From Bradyrhizobium barranii subsp. apii (GTDB taxonomy: Bacteria > Pseudomonadota > Alphaproteobacteria > Rhizobiales > Xanthobacteraceae): DNA of 64,000 nt. Each line of letters opens with the position of its first letter. The stretch's first letter is position 1. Below, piece by piece: positions 44,615 through 55,199 of the stretch. The notes beneath the pieces are model-generated. The model was not told the origin of the DNA and ran no database searches. It saw only the letters and a list, made by a program, of their open reading frames with translations. The position numbers and the translations under genes are program-made. The stretch covers positions 4,896,501-4,960,500 of the forward strand of contig NZ_CP096255.1 in assembly GCF_011516635.5 (NCBI RefSeq), given 5' to 3'.

Positions 44615-44628
44615 CGCGTGCTTTCAAT

Positions 44629-46527
44629 TCACTGGTTCGCGCCGGTCACCTGCGCGAAGGCGGCCTGATTAATGGTGGTCCCGATGTCGGTTTCAAGCTT
44701 GTTGACGTAGGAGGCGACCTGCTCGTCGGTCAACGCGCGGTCGAGGCTGTCCTTCAGCTTCTTCACCGCGTCGGACGCGGCGTCGACCGCGGGTTCGACG
44801 ATGTCGGTGACGCGGAAGACGATCACCTCGCTGCCGCCGCTCACCGCGGTCTGTCCGACCCCGTCCTTGGCGGTGCGGAAGGCGGCCGCAACGACGCTGG
44901 CGGGCACGCCGGCGGGCGAGTCGTCGCGCTTGAAGCCGGAGGCGGTCTCGACCTTGGCGTTGATCGCGGCGGCCTCGTCAGCGAGCTTGCCGCCCTGTTC
45001 GAGCTTCTGCACCATCTCGGTCGCCTTGGTCTTCAGCTTGGCGGCGATCTGGTCCTGGCGCCAGCGCGCCTCGACCTGGTCGCGCACCTCGTCGAGATTG
45101 CGGTCGCGCGAGGGCGTGATGGCGAGCACGTCGTACCAGACATAGCCGCCCTTGAACGAGATCGCGTCGTTGTCGACGCCGACATCGGTGTTGAAGGCCT
45201 GCGACACCACGTCGAGGCCCTGCGGGATGCTGGTGACTGGCTGGCCGTTCGGGGCACGGCCGGAGCGGTCGACGGCGTCGATGGTCACGGCAGTGAGGCC
45301 GAGCTTCTGCGCCGCGTCGATCACGCTGGCGCCGCCGCCGCGCTCGTCTTCCATCTTGTCGCGGAGATCGTTGACCTGGACGCGGGCGCGCTCGGTGGCG
45401 ATCTCGCGCTTGATGTCGCCGGCGAGGCTGGCGTAGTTCGCTTCACTGCCCGGTTCGATCTTGTCGACCTTGACGATGGAGGTGCCGAGACGGCCCTGGA
45501 TCGGCTGGCTGATCTCGCCCGCGGGAAGCGCGAAGGCGGCATCGCCGACCGCGGGGTCGAGCGACGATTTGGTCACGAGCCCGAGGTCGACATCGGAGCT
45601 GCTCAGCCCGCGCTCCTTGCCGAGGTCCTCGAACGACATTCCGCCGGCGAGACGCTCGCGTGCGGCCTGCGCCTCGGCGACGTTGGGGAATACGATCTGA
45701 TGGATCTGGCGCTTCTCCGGCGTGCCGAGCCGGTCCTTGCGCTGGTCGAACACTTTCTTGGCGTCCTCGTCGGAGACCTCGCTCCATTTGCCGATCTCTT
45801 CCGGCGAGACCACGACAAAGGAAATCTTGCGATATTCGGGCGCGCGGAACTGGACCTTGTGATCCTCGAAATAGGCGGCGAGGGCTTCGGGCGAGGGAGC
45901 GTCGATGGTGCCGGCCTGCGCGGCGTCGAGCCTGACGAATTCGATCGCGCGCTGCTCGTTCTGGAAGCGCGTCAGCACGTCAATCATGGCCTTCGGCGGT
46001 TCGAGGCCGGCGCCGATCGTGCCGGTGATCTGCCGGCGCAGCGACACCTTGCGCTGCTCGGAGACGTAGCGCTGCTCGGTATAGCCGAAATTGCGGATCA
46101 CGGCCTGGAAGCGGTTCGGATCGAAGCTGCCGCCGACGCCTTTGAAGTTGGGGTCGTTCATGATGACCTGGCGGATCTGCTCGTCGGACTGGCCGAGCCC
46201 GAGCCGGCGGGCTTCTTCGTCGAGGGCGGCTTCCGCGATCGTCTGCTGGAGCACCTGGCGGTCGAGGCCGAAGGCACGCGCCTGGTCAGGCGTCAGCGGC
46301 CGGCCGAACTGGCGGCTGATCTGTTGCAAGCGGTCGGTATAGGTCTGCCGGAACTCGTTCAACGAAATCTCGGTGCTGCCGACCTTGGCCACCGTGGACT
46401 GCCCGAAGCCCTTGAAGATGTCGGCGATGCCCCAAACGCCGAAACTGATGATCAACACGCCCATCACCACGGCCATAATGGTTTTGCCGAGCCAGTTTGA
46501 TGAGGCCTTGCGCATTCCTCGAAGCAT
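44629..46527 (-). CDS. ppiD: Periplasmic peptidyl-prolyl isomerase PpiD/SurA-like
   Basis: A membrane-anchored periplasmic folding factor. MLRGMRKASSNWLGKTIMAV is followed by one membrane helix (VVMGVLIISFGVWGIADIFK). A SurA_N-type chaperone region (about residues 40-230) precedes a parvulin domain (about 240-360: QIHQIVFPNVAEAQAARERL and GGMSFEDLGKERGLSSSDVD). The C-terminal part is helical. ATG 46527 gives 632 residues; TTG 46536 would add three. It lies 14 bp before trpD and is probably cotranscribed, an arrangement seen in alphaproteobacteria. Confidence 0.9.
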   Translation of the reverse strand: MLRGMRKASSNWLGKTIMAVVMGVLIISFGVWGIADIFKGFGQSTVAKVGSTEISLNEFRQTYTDRLQQISRQFGRPLTPDQARAFGLDRQVLQQTIAEAALDEEARRLGLGQSDEQIRQVIMNDPNFKGVGGSFDPNRFQAVIRNFGYTEQRYVSEQRKVSLRRQITGTIGAGLEPPKAMIDVLTRFQNEQRAIEFVRLDAAQAGTIDAPSPEALAAYFEDHKVQFRAPEYRKISFVVVSPEEIGKWSEVSDEDAKKVFDQRKDRLGTPEKRQIHQIVFPNVAEAQAARERLAGGMSFEDLGKERGLSSSDVDLGLVTKSSLDPAVGDAAFALPAGEISQPIQGRLGTSIVKVDKIEPGSEANYASLAGDIKREIATERARVQVNDLRDKMEDERGGGASVIDAAQKLGLTAVTIDAVDRSGRAPNGQPVTSIPQGLDVVSQAFNTDVGVDNDAISFKGGYVWYDVLAITPSRDRNLDEVRDQVEARWRQDQIAAKLKTKATEMVQKLEQGGKLADEAAAINAKVETASGFKRDDSPAGVPASVVAAAFRTAKDGVGQTAVSGGSEVIVFRVTDIVEPAVDAASDAVKKLKDSLDRALTDEQVASYVNKLETDIGTTINQAAFAQVTGANQ

Positions 46528-46749
46528 TTGGTCCAACTTGTTTGGCAGGAGGGGAACGGGAGCGCGTCTTAATGCAGATTCCGCAAAAGCGCGTCACCAA
46601 ATTGATTGATCATCATAAAGTGGCGGCTTTCCCCCCGCAACCTCGGGCCGCGCGGTCCCTCGAAGCTGCGGTTAAAAGCCCTAGCTCTCTGGAACTGCCG
46701 CGACAGCTCTGCTAGCGCATGCACAAACCTCATTTTGCTGGAAATTGAC

Positions 46750-47505
46750 ATGACCGACGCCATCCGACCGCTGATCGCCGGCAACTGGAAAATGAACGGC
46801 CTGAAGGGCTCGGCTGCCGAATTCGACGCCATGCTCAAGGGCGCGGCAGAGGTGGCTGCCAAGGCCGACCTGCTGGTCTGCCCACCGGCAACCCTGATCG
46901 CGGCCTTCGCCGACAAGGCGCGCGGCAGCAAGGTCGCGGTGGGGGCGCAGGATTGCCACCCCAAGGCCTCCGGCGCCCATACCGGCGATATCGCGGCCGA
47001 AATGCTGGCCGATGCCGGTGCAACCGCCATCATCGTCGGCCATTCCGAGCGCCGCGCCGACCACGGCGAGGGCGATGCCCTGATCCGGCAGAAGGCCGAG
47101 GCCGCCTGGCGCGCCGGCATCACTGCGATCGTCTGCATCGGTGAGACGCAGGGCCAGCGCGATGCCGGCCAGACCCTCGACATCCTGCGCGGCCAGCTCG
47201 ACGGCTCGCTGCCGGACGGCTCGACCGCCGCCAACCTGGTCGTGGCCTATGAGCCGGTCTGGGCGATCGGCACCGGCCTGACCCCGACGGCCCAGGATGT
47301 CGAGCAGATTCATGGCTTTATCCGGGAACTCCTGACCTCCCGGTTCAGGGCGGATGGGGCCAGGACGCGCATCCTCTATGGCGGCTCGGTCAAGCCGTCG
47401 AACGCGGCCGAGCTGATGTCCGTGAAAAACGTCAACGGCGCGCTGGTCGGCGGCGCCAGCCTGAAGGCGGCCGATTTCCTTGCGATTGCGAAGGGCTGCC
47501 CCTAG
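46750..47505 (+). CDS. tpiA: Triose-phosphate isomerase
   Basis: TpiA interconverts dihydroxyacetone phosphate and glyceraldehyde 3-phosphate in glycolysis and gluconeogenesis. The catalytic Lys is in IAGNWKMNG (residues 9-17), the His in IIVGHSERR and the Glu in VAYEPVWAIGTGLTPT; the phosphate loop is YGGSVKPSNA. The 251 residues are standard. It is divergent from ppiD with 222 bp between the starts and is followed by secG, pyrG and kdsA. Confidence 0.98.
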   Translation: MTDAIRPLIAGNWKMNGLKGSAAEFDAMLKGAAEVAAKADLLVCPPATLIAAFADKARGSKVAVGAQDCHPKASGAHTGDIAAEMLADAGATAIIVGHSERRADHGEGDALIRQKAEAAWRAGITAIVCIGETQGQRDAGQTLDILRGQLDGSLPDGSTAANLVVAYEPVWAIGTGLTPTAQDVEQIHGFIRELLTSRFRADGARTRILYGGSVKPSNAAELMSVKNVNGALVGGASLKAADFLAIAKGCP

Positions 47506-47645
47506 CTAATCTCAAAGCGCGGCCGTGGCCGATCGGGGGGTGGCAATGCCTCTTCTGATCGTGTAACACCGCGCAACTTCAGGAAAACCCGCGAAGCGCG
47601 ATCGGCCGCCGTCTCGGCGCTGTCGGCTTGTGACGGAAGGACACT

Positions 47646-48032
47646 ATGCAGACTGTTGTCATCGTCATTCACCTCATGATCGTCGCCGTCATGATCGGCG
47701 CCGTCCTGCTCCAGAAGTCGGAAGGCGGCGGCCTCGGCATGGGCGGGGGCGCGGGCTTCATGTCCAGCCGCGGCACCGCGAACCTTTTGACGCGGACCAC
47801 CGCGATCCTGGCTGGGGGCTTCTTCCTGACCAGCCTGTTCCTGTCCTGGCATGCCGGCTACAACCGGGCGCCTTCGTCGATCATCGGCGCGCCGGCGTCC
47901 CAGACCCAGCCGGCCGGAGGCGCCCCGATCGCGCCGCCGACCTCGGGCGGTATCCTGGATTCGCTGAAGAAGGCCGACGAACAGCAGCAGAACCAGGCGC
48001 CAGCCGGCCCGCAGGTGCCGCGCTCGCAATAA
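47646..48032 (+). CDS. secG: Protein translocase subunit SecG
   Basis: SecG is the third subunit of the SecYEG channel in the inner membrane. Two hydrophobic segments are visible (about residues 1-20, TVVIVIHLMIVAVMIGAVLL, and about 53-72). The conserved loop between them is QKSEGGGLGMGGGAGFMSSR, with RGTANLLTRTTAIL after it. The C-terminal tail (about 80-128) is Pro/Ala/Gln-rich, a common alphaproteobacterial extension. GGAAGGACACT precedes the ATG. The gap 48033-48198 to pyrG shows no gene. Confidence 0.95.
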   Translation: MQTVVIVIHLMIVAVMIGAVLLQKSEGGGLGMGGGAGFMSSRGTANLLTRTTAILAGGFFLTSLFLSWHAGYNRAPSSIIGAPASQTQPAGGAPIAPPTSGGILDSLKKADEQQQNQAPAGPQVPRSQ

Positions 48033-48198
48033 AGCAGGGGGGCCATGCAGGGCGGCTTCTACCGTCCTGCGTCAAAAATCCCCATCAAGGCTCTGTCACC
48101 ACTCTTAGTTTTGGCTCACCCACAGGCCCGCAAATTATTTGGGGCGGAATACGAATCGCTTTGGCGAATCGAATTCGAGGGATTAGAGGTTAAGTCCC

Positions 48199-49830
<1,632 letters not shown>

Positions 49831-50410
49831 TGCCTCAGGGCGCGGCGGTGTAGTCGCGCACGAGGTGCATCGGCGCCGGCGCGACCGGCATTGAGGCATC
49901 AGGCGCAATCGTTCCCGTGACGATCTTCATCTGCGGCCGTCGCGTCAGCTTGTAGACGGCGGCCGGCGGCACGTTCAGCAAGGCGCGATCCACCAGCTTT
50001 GCCCGCAAGCCCAACCGGTCGAGCACCGGCCGCGGCACCGGGCAGCTCATCCCGTAGGTGAACTGATAGAACGCGCCTCCCGGGCGGACGTAACGAAACG
50101 CACCGCCGATGATGGAGACGACCTTGCGCGTCGACATATTGAGCAGCGGCAGGCCGCTGATCACGGCGCCGACCGGCGCGCCGTCATAGAGCCGCTCCGT
50201 CGTGAGCCGTCCCGCATCCATCCACAACACGCGCGCGCCGGGAAATCGGATTTGCAGGAGCTTGGTGAAGTCCGAACCGTATTCGATCAGCGTGAGGTCC
50301 TGCTGGCGCACGCCGCGTTTCAGGAGCTTGTAGGTGAAAGCGCCGGTGCCGGGGCCGAGCTCGAGGATCGGGCCGGTCGTTGCGGTGATCTCGCGGGTGA
50401 TGAGATCGGC

Positions 50411-51466
50411 TAGAGCATTTTCCGACCGGAAAGAATCGGGTGGGGATTCCCAAAACGGCGCGAGTCAGATTCAAGCTGCATGCTGGCGAGGGAGGCCAGC
50501 ATGTATGGCCAGGGCGCTTTCGGTTGATCTTCGCCAAAGGGTGGTAGCCGCGATTGACGGTGGCATGTCCTGTCGACAGGCTGCTGAGCGCTTTGGTGTC
50601 AGCGCGGCCAGTGCGATCCGCTGGCGCGCTCGCCTCAAGAAAGTTGGCGACATCGTTCCTAAACGCCAGGGCGGTGACCGCAAATCGCAGCGCATCGAAG
50701 CGCATTCGCAATTGATTCTGGAGGCGGTGACAGCGAGGCCGGATATCACGCTTGCCGAGTTGCGAGAACTGTTGAAACGTCATGGAATATCGACTGGCAT
50801 CGCGTCGCTCTGGCGTTTTTTCCAGCGCAGAAAGATCACACTTAAAAAAAGACAGCGCACGCCGCCGAGCAACGGCGCGGCGATATAAATGCCGCACGTG
50901 AGGAGTGGTTCGAAGGGCAAATCGACCTTGACCCTGAGCGTCTCGTCTTCATCGACGAAACCAGCGCCAACACCAAAATGGCGCGGCGTTACGGGCGCTC
51001 GCCACGCGGCGAGCGATGTCGTGCAGCTATCCCACACGGACATTGGAAGACGACGACGTTCACCGCTGGATTGCGCTCCGACGGTCTGATCGCGCCGCTT
51101 GTTCTGGACGGTCCAATGGATGGCGACGCTTTCCTGGCCTACGTCGAGCAATTGCTCGCCCCATCGCTGCGGCCGGGCGATACCGTTATCATGGACAACT
51201 TGCCCGCTCACAAGGTCCATGGCGTTCGAGAGGCCATCCAGGCGGTCGGAGCTAGCCTGCTCTATCTTCCGCCCTACAGTCCAGACTTCAACCCGATTGA
51301 AATGGCCTTCTCCAAACTGAAAGCGCTGTTGCGGGCCGCCGCAGCCCGCACCATGCCCGATCTCTGGCAAGCAATCGCCAACGCTCTCAAACGCTTCTCA
51401 CCCGAGGAATGTCAAAATTATCTCGTCGCGGCTGGTTACGACGCAACGTGATCGGAAAACGCTCTA
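50411..51466 (+). mobile_element. IS630-family insertion sequence (about 1.05 kb)
   Basis: TA at 50411-50412 and 51465-51466 flanks the element, the expected IS630 target duplication. The terminal inverted repeats are GAGCATTTTCCGACCG (left) and, as its complement, GAGCGTTTTCCGATCA (right), with few mismatches. Inside is a two-phase transposase gene with an A7 slippery run. The borders are confirmed by restoration of the host frame. Confidence 0.92.
50505..51451 (+). CDS. IS630-family transposase, expressed by -1 frameshift
   Basis: The first phase (50505-50888) encodes a helix-turn-helix region: ALSVDLRQRVVAAIDGGMSC, then RQAAERFGVSAASAIRWRAR. It runs into A7 at 50844-50850. A -1 shift there continues as AHAAEQRRGDINAAREEWFE to the stop at 51451. 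The second phase has the DDE triad: Asp in LVFIDETSANT, Asp in GDTVIMDNLPAHKV and Glu in PYSPDFNPIEMAFSKLK. The fused product would have about 315 residues. All three acidic residues are intact, so the element may be active. Confidence 0.9.
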
Positions 51467-51660
51467 GGGCAGCGCCCGAAGGCGCGATCGCGCCGACCCG
51501 CCGCGGGGCCGACATCCAGGACAGAAAGAATGAGAGGAAATCGTTGGGCATGCGCACTCCGGCATTTCGATTGCGCCTCGCAAATCAGAGGTGAGGCGGT
51601 CGAAGAGTCGCCTGAGCGCATTGCGACAGCATTGCGCTTGAGACGCAGAGACGAATTGAA

Positions 51661-53037
51661 TCAGCCCTGTTGCAGGGGCGGCAGCGTCATCCTGAAGCAT
51701 GCACCGCCGTTCGGTCCGTCCAGGACCGAAACGTGACCGCCATGCAGGAGCATGATCTCCTGCACCATGTTGAGGCCGAGGCCGGCGCCGCGATCGAGCG
51801 GCGTGAGCCGGTAGAACGGCTCGAAGATCAGCTCGCGCTGATCGGCCGGTATGCCCGCGCCCTCGTCGGTGACTTCGATGCTGGCGGGACGGCTGACGCG
51901 AATGACGATCGTGCCGCGGCGAGGGCCGTGCTGGATGGCATTCTGCACGAGGTTGGTCAGCGCGCGTTCGAGCGCGGCCGCGTCGCCGAGTACTTCGATC
52001 CGCGTCGCAGGCGCGTCGAAGGACAGCTCATAGCCAGCCGCAATCGCGAGCGGTGCGAGGTCGGCGGCAACGCCTTGCGCGACGGAGACCAGATCGACCG
52101 GCACGAATGGATGCCCGCAACGGTCGAGCCGCTGGATATCCAGCAATTGCTCGGCAAGGGTCGCGAGCCGCGCCGCATCCTCGATCAGGCGGGTCTTGTC
52201 CGGTCCCGACGGCAATGACTCCAGGCGCGTGTTCAGGATCGCGATCGGCGTACGCAGCTCGTGCGCGGCGTCGGCAACGAAGCGCTTGTGGCGGGCGTAA
52301 CCCTGATCGAGCCGCGCGAGAGCGTCATTGACCGCGGCCACGAGCGGCACGACTTCAAGCGGAATCTGCTCCACTGACAGCCGCGCGCCGCGCTGATGGA
52401 TATCGATCCGCCGGGCCTGGTCTGCGGTCGCGTCCAATCCTCTGAAAGCGCGCTGCACGACCATCGGAGTCGCGATGAACGTCGCGGTCCCCATCAACAG
52501 CAGGCCGGGGAGCGCGATGCCCAGCAACACGAGCGACGTCGTGAACACCGCCTTGGCGCCGCTGAGCTTCCCCTGCGTCGCCGTGATGCCCTGCACGTTG
52601 CCGGCGGCCGTGTCGATGCGTTTCAACCGCGCCGCCGGCTTGCGTGGGTCGTCCTCGAAGAGCTGCCAGCCGAGCCGCGCCTGGCTGATCTGGTCGAGGG
52701 CGCCGCCGATCCCGGCGAATTCAGCCGGCACGGAGCCTTCACTGAGCGAATGCCCCTGCCTGTCGCGAACCAGCAACCAGAGGTCGGGGGCCTCTTCGCG
52801 CAACGCTTTCAGCTCAGCCGTCGGCCGCAGCGTCAGGCCGCCGGCTGCGTCGCGCGCGAGCGCGCTCTGCACGACGTCGATCACGCGGTCTTCGTCCCGT
52901 TGGACCAGCACGAAGCCTGTAGCGCACAGTGCGCCGATGATGACGACGACCAAAGCGACCAACAGCGCGGCCTGGAGCGAAAGCAGGCGCCAGCTCAGCC
53001 GAGAGCGCAGGCAATATGGGTCGGCGTGCCTGCTCAC
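51661..53037 (-). CDS. Sensor histidine kinase
   Basis: A 458-residue inner-membrane kinase. Two membrane helices (about 18-40 and about 165-190) flank a periplasmic sensor region, then HAMP-like (about 195-240) and HisKA with HKRFVADAAHELRTPIAIL (phospho-His). The ATPase boxes are LTNLVQNAIQHG (N), VTDEGAGIPADQREL (G1) and FYRLTPLDRGAGLGLNMVQE (F, G2). GTG 53037 overlaps the regulator stop (GTGA), so the pair is one operon. No stimulus can be inferred. Confidence 0.93.
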   Translation of the reverse strand: MSRHADPYCLRSRLSWRLLSLQAALLVALVVVIIGALCATGFVLVQRDEDRVIDVVQSALARDAAGGLTLRPTAELKALREEAPDLWLLVRDRQGHSLSEGSVPAEFAGIGGALDQISQARLGWQLFEDDPRKPAARLKRIDTAAGNVQGITATQGKLSGAKAVFTTSLVLLGIALPGLLLMGTATFIATPMVVQRAFRGLDATADQARRIDIHQRGARLSVEQIPLEVVPLVAAVNDALARLDQGYARHKRFVADAAHELRTPIAILNTRLESLPSGPDKTRLIEDAARLATLAEQLLDIQRLDRCGHPFVPVDLVSVAQGVAADLAPLAIAAGYELSFDAPATRIEVLGDAAALERALTNLVQNAIQHGPRRGTIVIRVSRPASIEVTDEGAGIPADQRELIFEPFYRLTPLDRGAGLGLNMVQEIMLLHGGHVSVLDGPNGGACFRMTLPPLQQG

Positions 53038-53708
53038 GGCAGTTTCTTCAGGAGATAGCCGACGCCGCGGATGCCGTGGATCTCCACGTGCGCGTCGGCT
53101 TCGGCAAGCTTGCGGCGCAGCCGCGAGACATGCGTATCGAGTGCGTTCGATTGGATCTCGTCGTCGAAACTGTAAACCGCTTCCTCCAGCGCCGATCGCA
53201 GCACGGTCCGGCCCATGCGGCGGACCAGGGCTTCCAGCACAAGGAGCTCCCGCCGCGGCAGTTCGAGCGGAGCCCCGTCGACGCTCGCCTCGCGATGGCC
53301 GAAGTCGAAGGCGAGGCGGCCGGCGCGGATGATGTCGGGCTGGAGCCCGGCGGGCCGGCGCAACACCGCGCGCAGGCGTGCCAGCAATTCCTCCACCGCG
53401 AATGGTTTTGCCAGATAATCATCCGCCCCGCTGTCGAGCCCGGCGACGCGGTCGGCGAGCTCGCCGCGTGCCGTCAACACGATGATCGGCACACCGTCGG
53501 CGCGGGCTCTCAGTTTCGGGATCAGGGCAAGACCGTCGCCGTCGGGCAGCTGGCGATCGAGCAGTACGGCGGCGTGCACGTCGGCGGAAATGGCCTCTTC
53601 GGCCTCGGCAAGCGTTGGCACGTGATCGACGATCATGTCGTACCGCTTGAGCGCCGAGGCCAGCGCCCCGGCCATCTCCGCTTCATCCTCGACGAGCAAA
53701 ATCCGCAT
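53034..53708 (-). CDS. OmpR-family response regulator
   Basis: The cognate regulator of the adjacent kinase: receiver domain MRILLVEDEAEMAGALASAL with phospho-Asp in VLLDRQLPDGDGLAL, the Thr in IIVLTARGELADR and Lys in YLAKPFAVEELL. A winged-helix DNA-binding domain follows (about 125-224, ending GIRGVGYLLKKLP). ATG 53708 gives 224 residues. A GTG at 53717 would duplicate the first three residues (MRI-MRI). Confidence 0.94.
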   Translation of the reverse strand: MRILLVEDEAEMAGALASALKRYDMIVDHVPTLAEAEEAISADVHAAVLLDRQLPDGDGLALIPKLRARADGVPIIVLTARGELADRVAGLDSGADDYLAKPFAVEELLARLRAVLRRPAGLQPDIIRAGRLAFDFGHREASVDGAPLELPRRELLVLEALVRRMGRTVLRSALEEAVYSFDDEIQSNALDTHVSRLRRKLAEADAHVEIHGIRGVGYLLKKLP

Positions 53709-53892
53709 GATCCGCACCTGAGCCTCAACCGAGGCGTTGTAGCGGCAGTATCATTGCGGCAGCATTACGGGAACCGGGTGCGATCGGGGCTGGCAAGCCA
53801 TGCGCCAGACGCCGCGGGCGGTATCGGGCAGCGCCGAAGACACCGTCACGGCCAGCCGTTATAACCCCCGACGTCATCAGGGAGGAACAAGA

Positions 53893-54219
53893 ATGATCTA
53901 TGAAATGCGCATCTACCGTTGCGTGCCCGGCCGCCTGCCGGCGCTCTTGAAGCGGTTCGAGACGGTGACGCTGAAGCTCTGGGAGAAGCACGGCATCAAG
54001 CAGGCCGGGTTCTTCACCACGCTGATCGGCGAATCCAACCAGGAGCTGACCTATTTCCTGGCGTGGGATTCGCTCGCCGACCGCGAAGCGAAGTGGGGCA
54101 AGTTCATGACCGACCCGGACTGGATGAAGGCGCGTGCCGAGAGCGAAGCGGACGGCCAGATCGTCGGCAACATCGTCAGCCAGCTCCTGACGCCGACCGC
54201 GTTCTCGGCGGTGAAGTAA
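53893..54219 (+). CDS. NIPSNAP family protein
   Basis: A 108-residue dimeric alpha/beta-barrel protein: MIYEMRIYRCVPGRLPALLK, RFETVTLKLWEKHGIKQAGF and ELTYFLAWDSLADREAKWGK. NIPSNAP proteins are small ferredoxin-like folds of mostly unknown bacterial function. A very strong ribosome site (AGGGAGGAACAAGA) precedes ATG 53893. It is divergent from the two-component genes, with kdsA 90 bp downstream. Confidence 0.88.
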   Translation: MIYEMRIYRCVPGRLPALLKRFETVTLKLWEKHGIKQAGFFTTLIGESNQELTYFLAWDSLADREAKWGKFMTDPDWMKARAESEADGQIVGNIVSQLLTPTAFSAVK

Positions 54220-54308
54220 GGGGCCGCCGGCGCAAGGGCCTCGCACGGAACCCCGGCGCAACCCTGATATTCGGGTGGCCCGGGGCGAATGGGGTTGATC
54301 CGACCCTG

Positions 54309-55199
54309 ATGGCGGCTATGGTCGCGCCGAAACGAGGGACATTGGCCTTGAGCTCTTCGAATTCAGCGGCGCCGGTCGTCACCATTGGCACGGTCAAGTT
54401 CGGCAATGATTTGCCGATCTCGATCATTGCCGGGCCGTGCCAGCTCGAAAGCCGCCAGCATGCGCTGGAGGTGGCCTCCGCGCTGAAGGAGATCGCCGCG
54501 CGGCTGAAGATCGGCCTCGTCTACAAGACCTCGTTCGACAAGGCCAACCGCACCAGCGCGTCGGCAGCGCGCGGTCTCGGGCTCGCACAGTCGCTGCCGA
54601 TCTTCGCCGAGATCCGCGCCTCCCTCGGTTTGCCGGTCCTGACCGACGTGCATGACGCCGCGCAGTGCGCCGAGGTGGCGCAAGCCGTGGACATCCTCCA
54701 GATTCCGGCCTTCCTGTGCCGGCAGACCGATTTGCTGCTGGCGGCCGCCGTGACGGGCAAGGTCGTCAACGTCAAGAAGGGGCAATTCCTTGCGCCCTGG
54801 GACATGGCCAATGTCGTGACCAAGATCACGACCGCAAACAATCCCAACGTGCTCGTCACCGAGCGCGGCGCCTCGTTCGGCTACAACACGCTGGTCTCCG
54901 ACATGCGCGCGCTGCCGATCCTGGCGCGCACCACCGGCGCGCCCGTGATCTTCGACGCCACCCATTCGGTGCAGCAGCCGGGCGGGAAGGGGACGTCCTC
55001 GGGCGGCGAGCGTGAATTCGTGCCGGTGCTGGCCCGTGCAGCCGTCGCGGTCGGCGTTGCCGGCGTCTTCATCGAGACCCATCCCGACCCTGATCGCGCG
55101 CCCTCGGACGGGCCCAACATGGTGCCGCTGCGCGAGTTCGAAGGGCTGATCCGCACGCTGATGGCATTCGACGCGGTGACGAAAAGCACAACGCGCTGA
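54309..55199 (+). CDS. kdsA: 3-deoxy-8-phosphooctulonate synthase
   Basis: KdsA condenses phosphoenolpyruvate and arabinose 5-phosphate into KDO 8-phosphate, for LPS core synthesis. Landmarks are ISIIAGPCQLESRQHALEVA, YKTSFDKANRTSASAARG, TDVHDAAQCAEVAQAVDILQ, VNVKKGQFLAPWDMANVV and FDATHSVQQPGGKGTSSGGE. It lacks an N-terminal metal-Cys in the usual place; family metal dependence is not assigned. ATG 54309 gives 296 residues; ATG 54318 is possible. It closes the tpiA-secG-pyrG-kdsA set. In many relatives eno follows; here an MFS gene does. Confidence 0.95.
   Translation: MAAMVAPKRGTLALSSSNSAAPVVTIGTVKFGNDLPISIIAGPCQLESRQHALEVASALKEIAARLKIGLVYKTSFDKANRTSASAARGLGLAQSLPIFAEIRASLGLPVLTDVHDAAQCAEVAQAVDILQIPAFLCRQTDLLLAAAVTGKVVNVKKGQFLAPWDMANVVTKITTANNPNVLVTERGASFGYNTLVSDMRALPILARTTGAPVIFDATHSVQQPGGKGTSSGGEREFVPVLARAAVAVGVAGVFIETHPDPDRAPSDGPNMVPLREFEGLIRTLMAFDAVTKSTTR

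Larger units (their letters stand above)
49835..51551 (-). pseudogene. PmtA-like phospholipid N-methyltransferase gene, interrupted by IS630
   Basis: The 5' part (51551 to 51467) reads MPNDFLSFFLSWMSAPRRVG, then AIAPSGAAL. The 3' part continues ADLITREITATTGPILELGP, then GTGAFTYKLLKRG to the stop at 49835. LELGPGTGAF is the SAM-binding motif. Removing 50413-51466 (element plus one TA) leaves 663 bases, 220 residues, with no stop. The pattern resembles small class I methyltransferases of the PmtA/rRNA-dimethylase-like group, which make phosphatidylcholine in some rhizobia; the exact substrate is not proven. Other phosphatidylcholine genes may compensate. Confidence 0.88.

Noticed and set aside
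50411..50425. Resemblance of the IS630 end (TAGAGCAT) to the palindrome at 8212-8219 as evidence for an IS630-derived MITE
   Set aside because: Only about 8 bases match at one end and the other end of the palindrome lacks TA; not enough to support a common origin.
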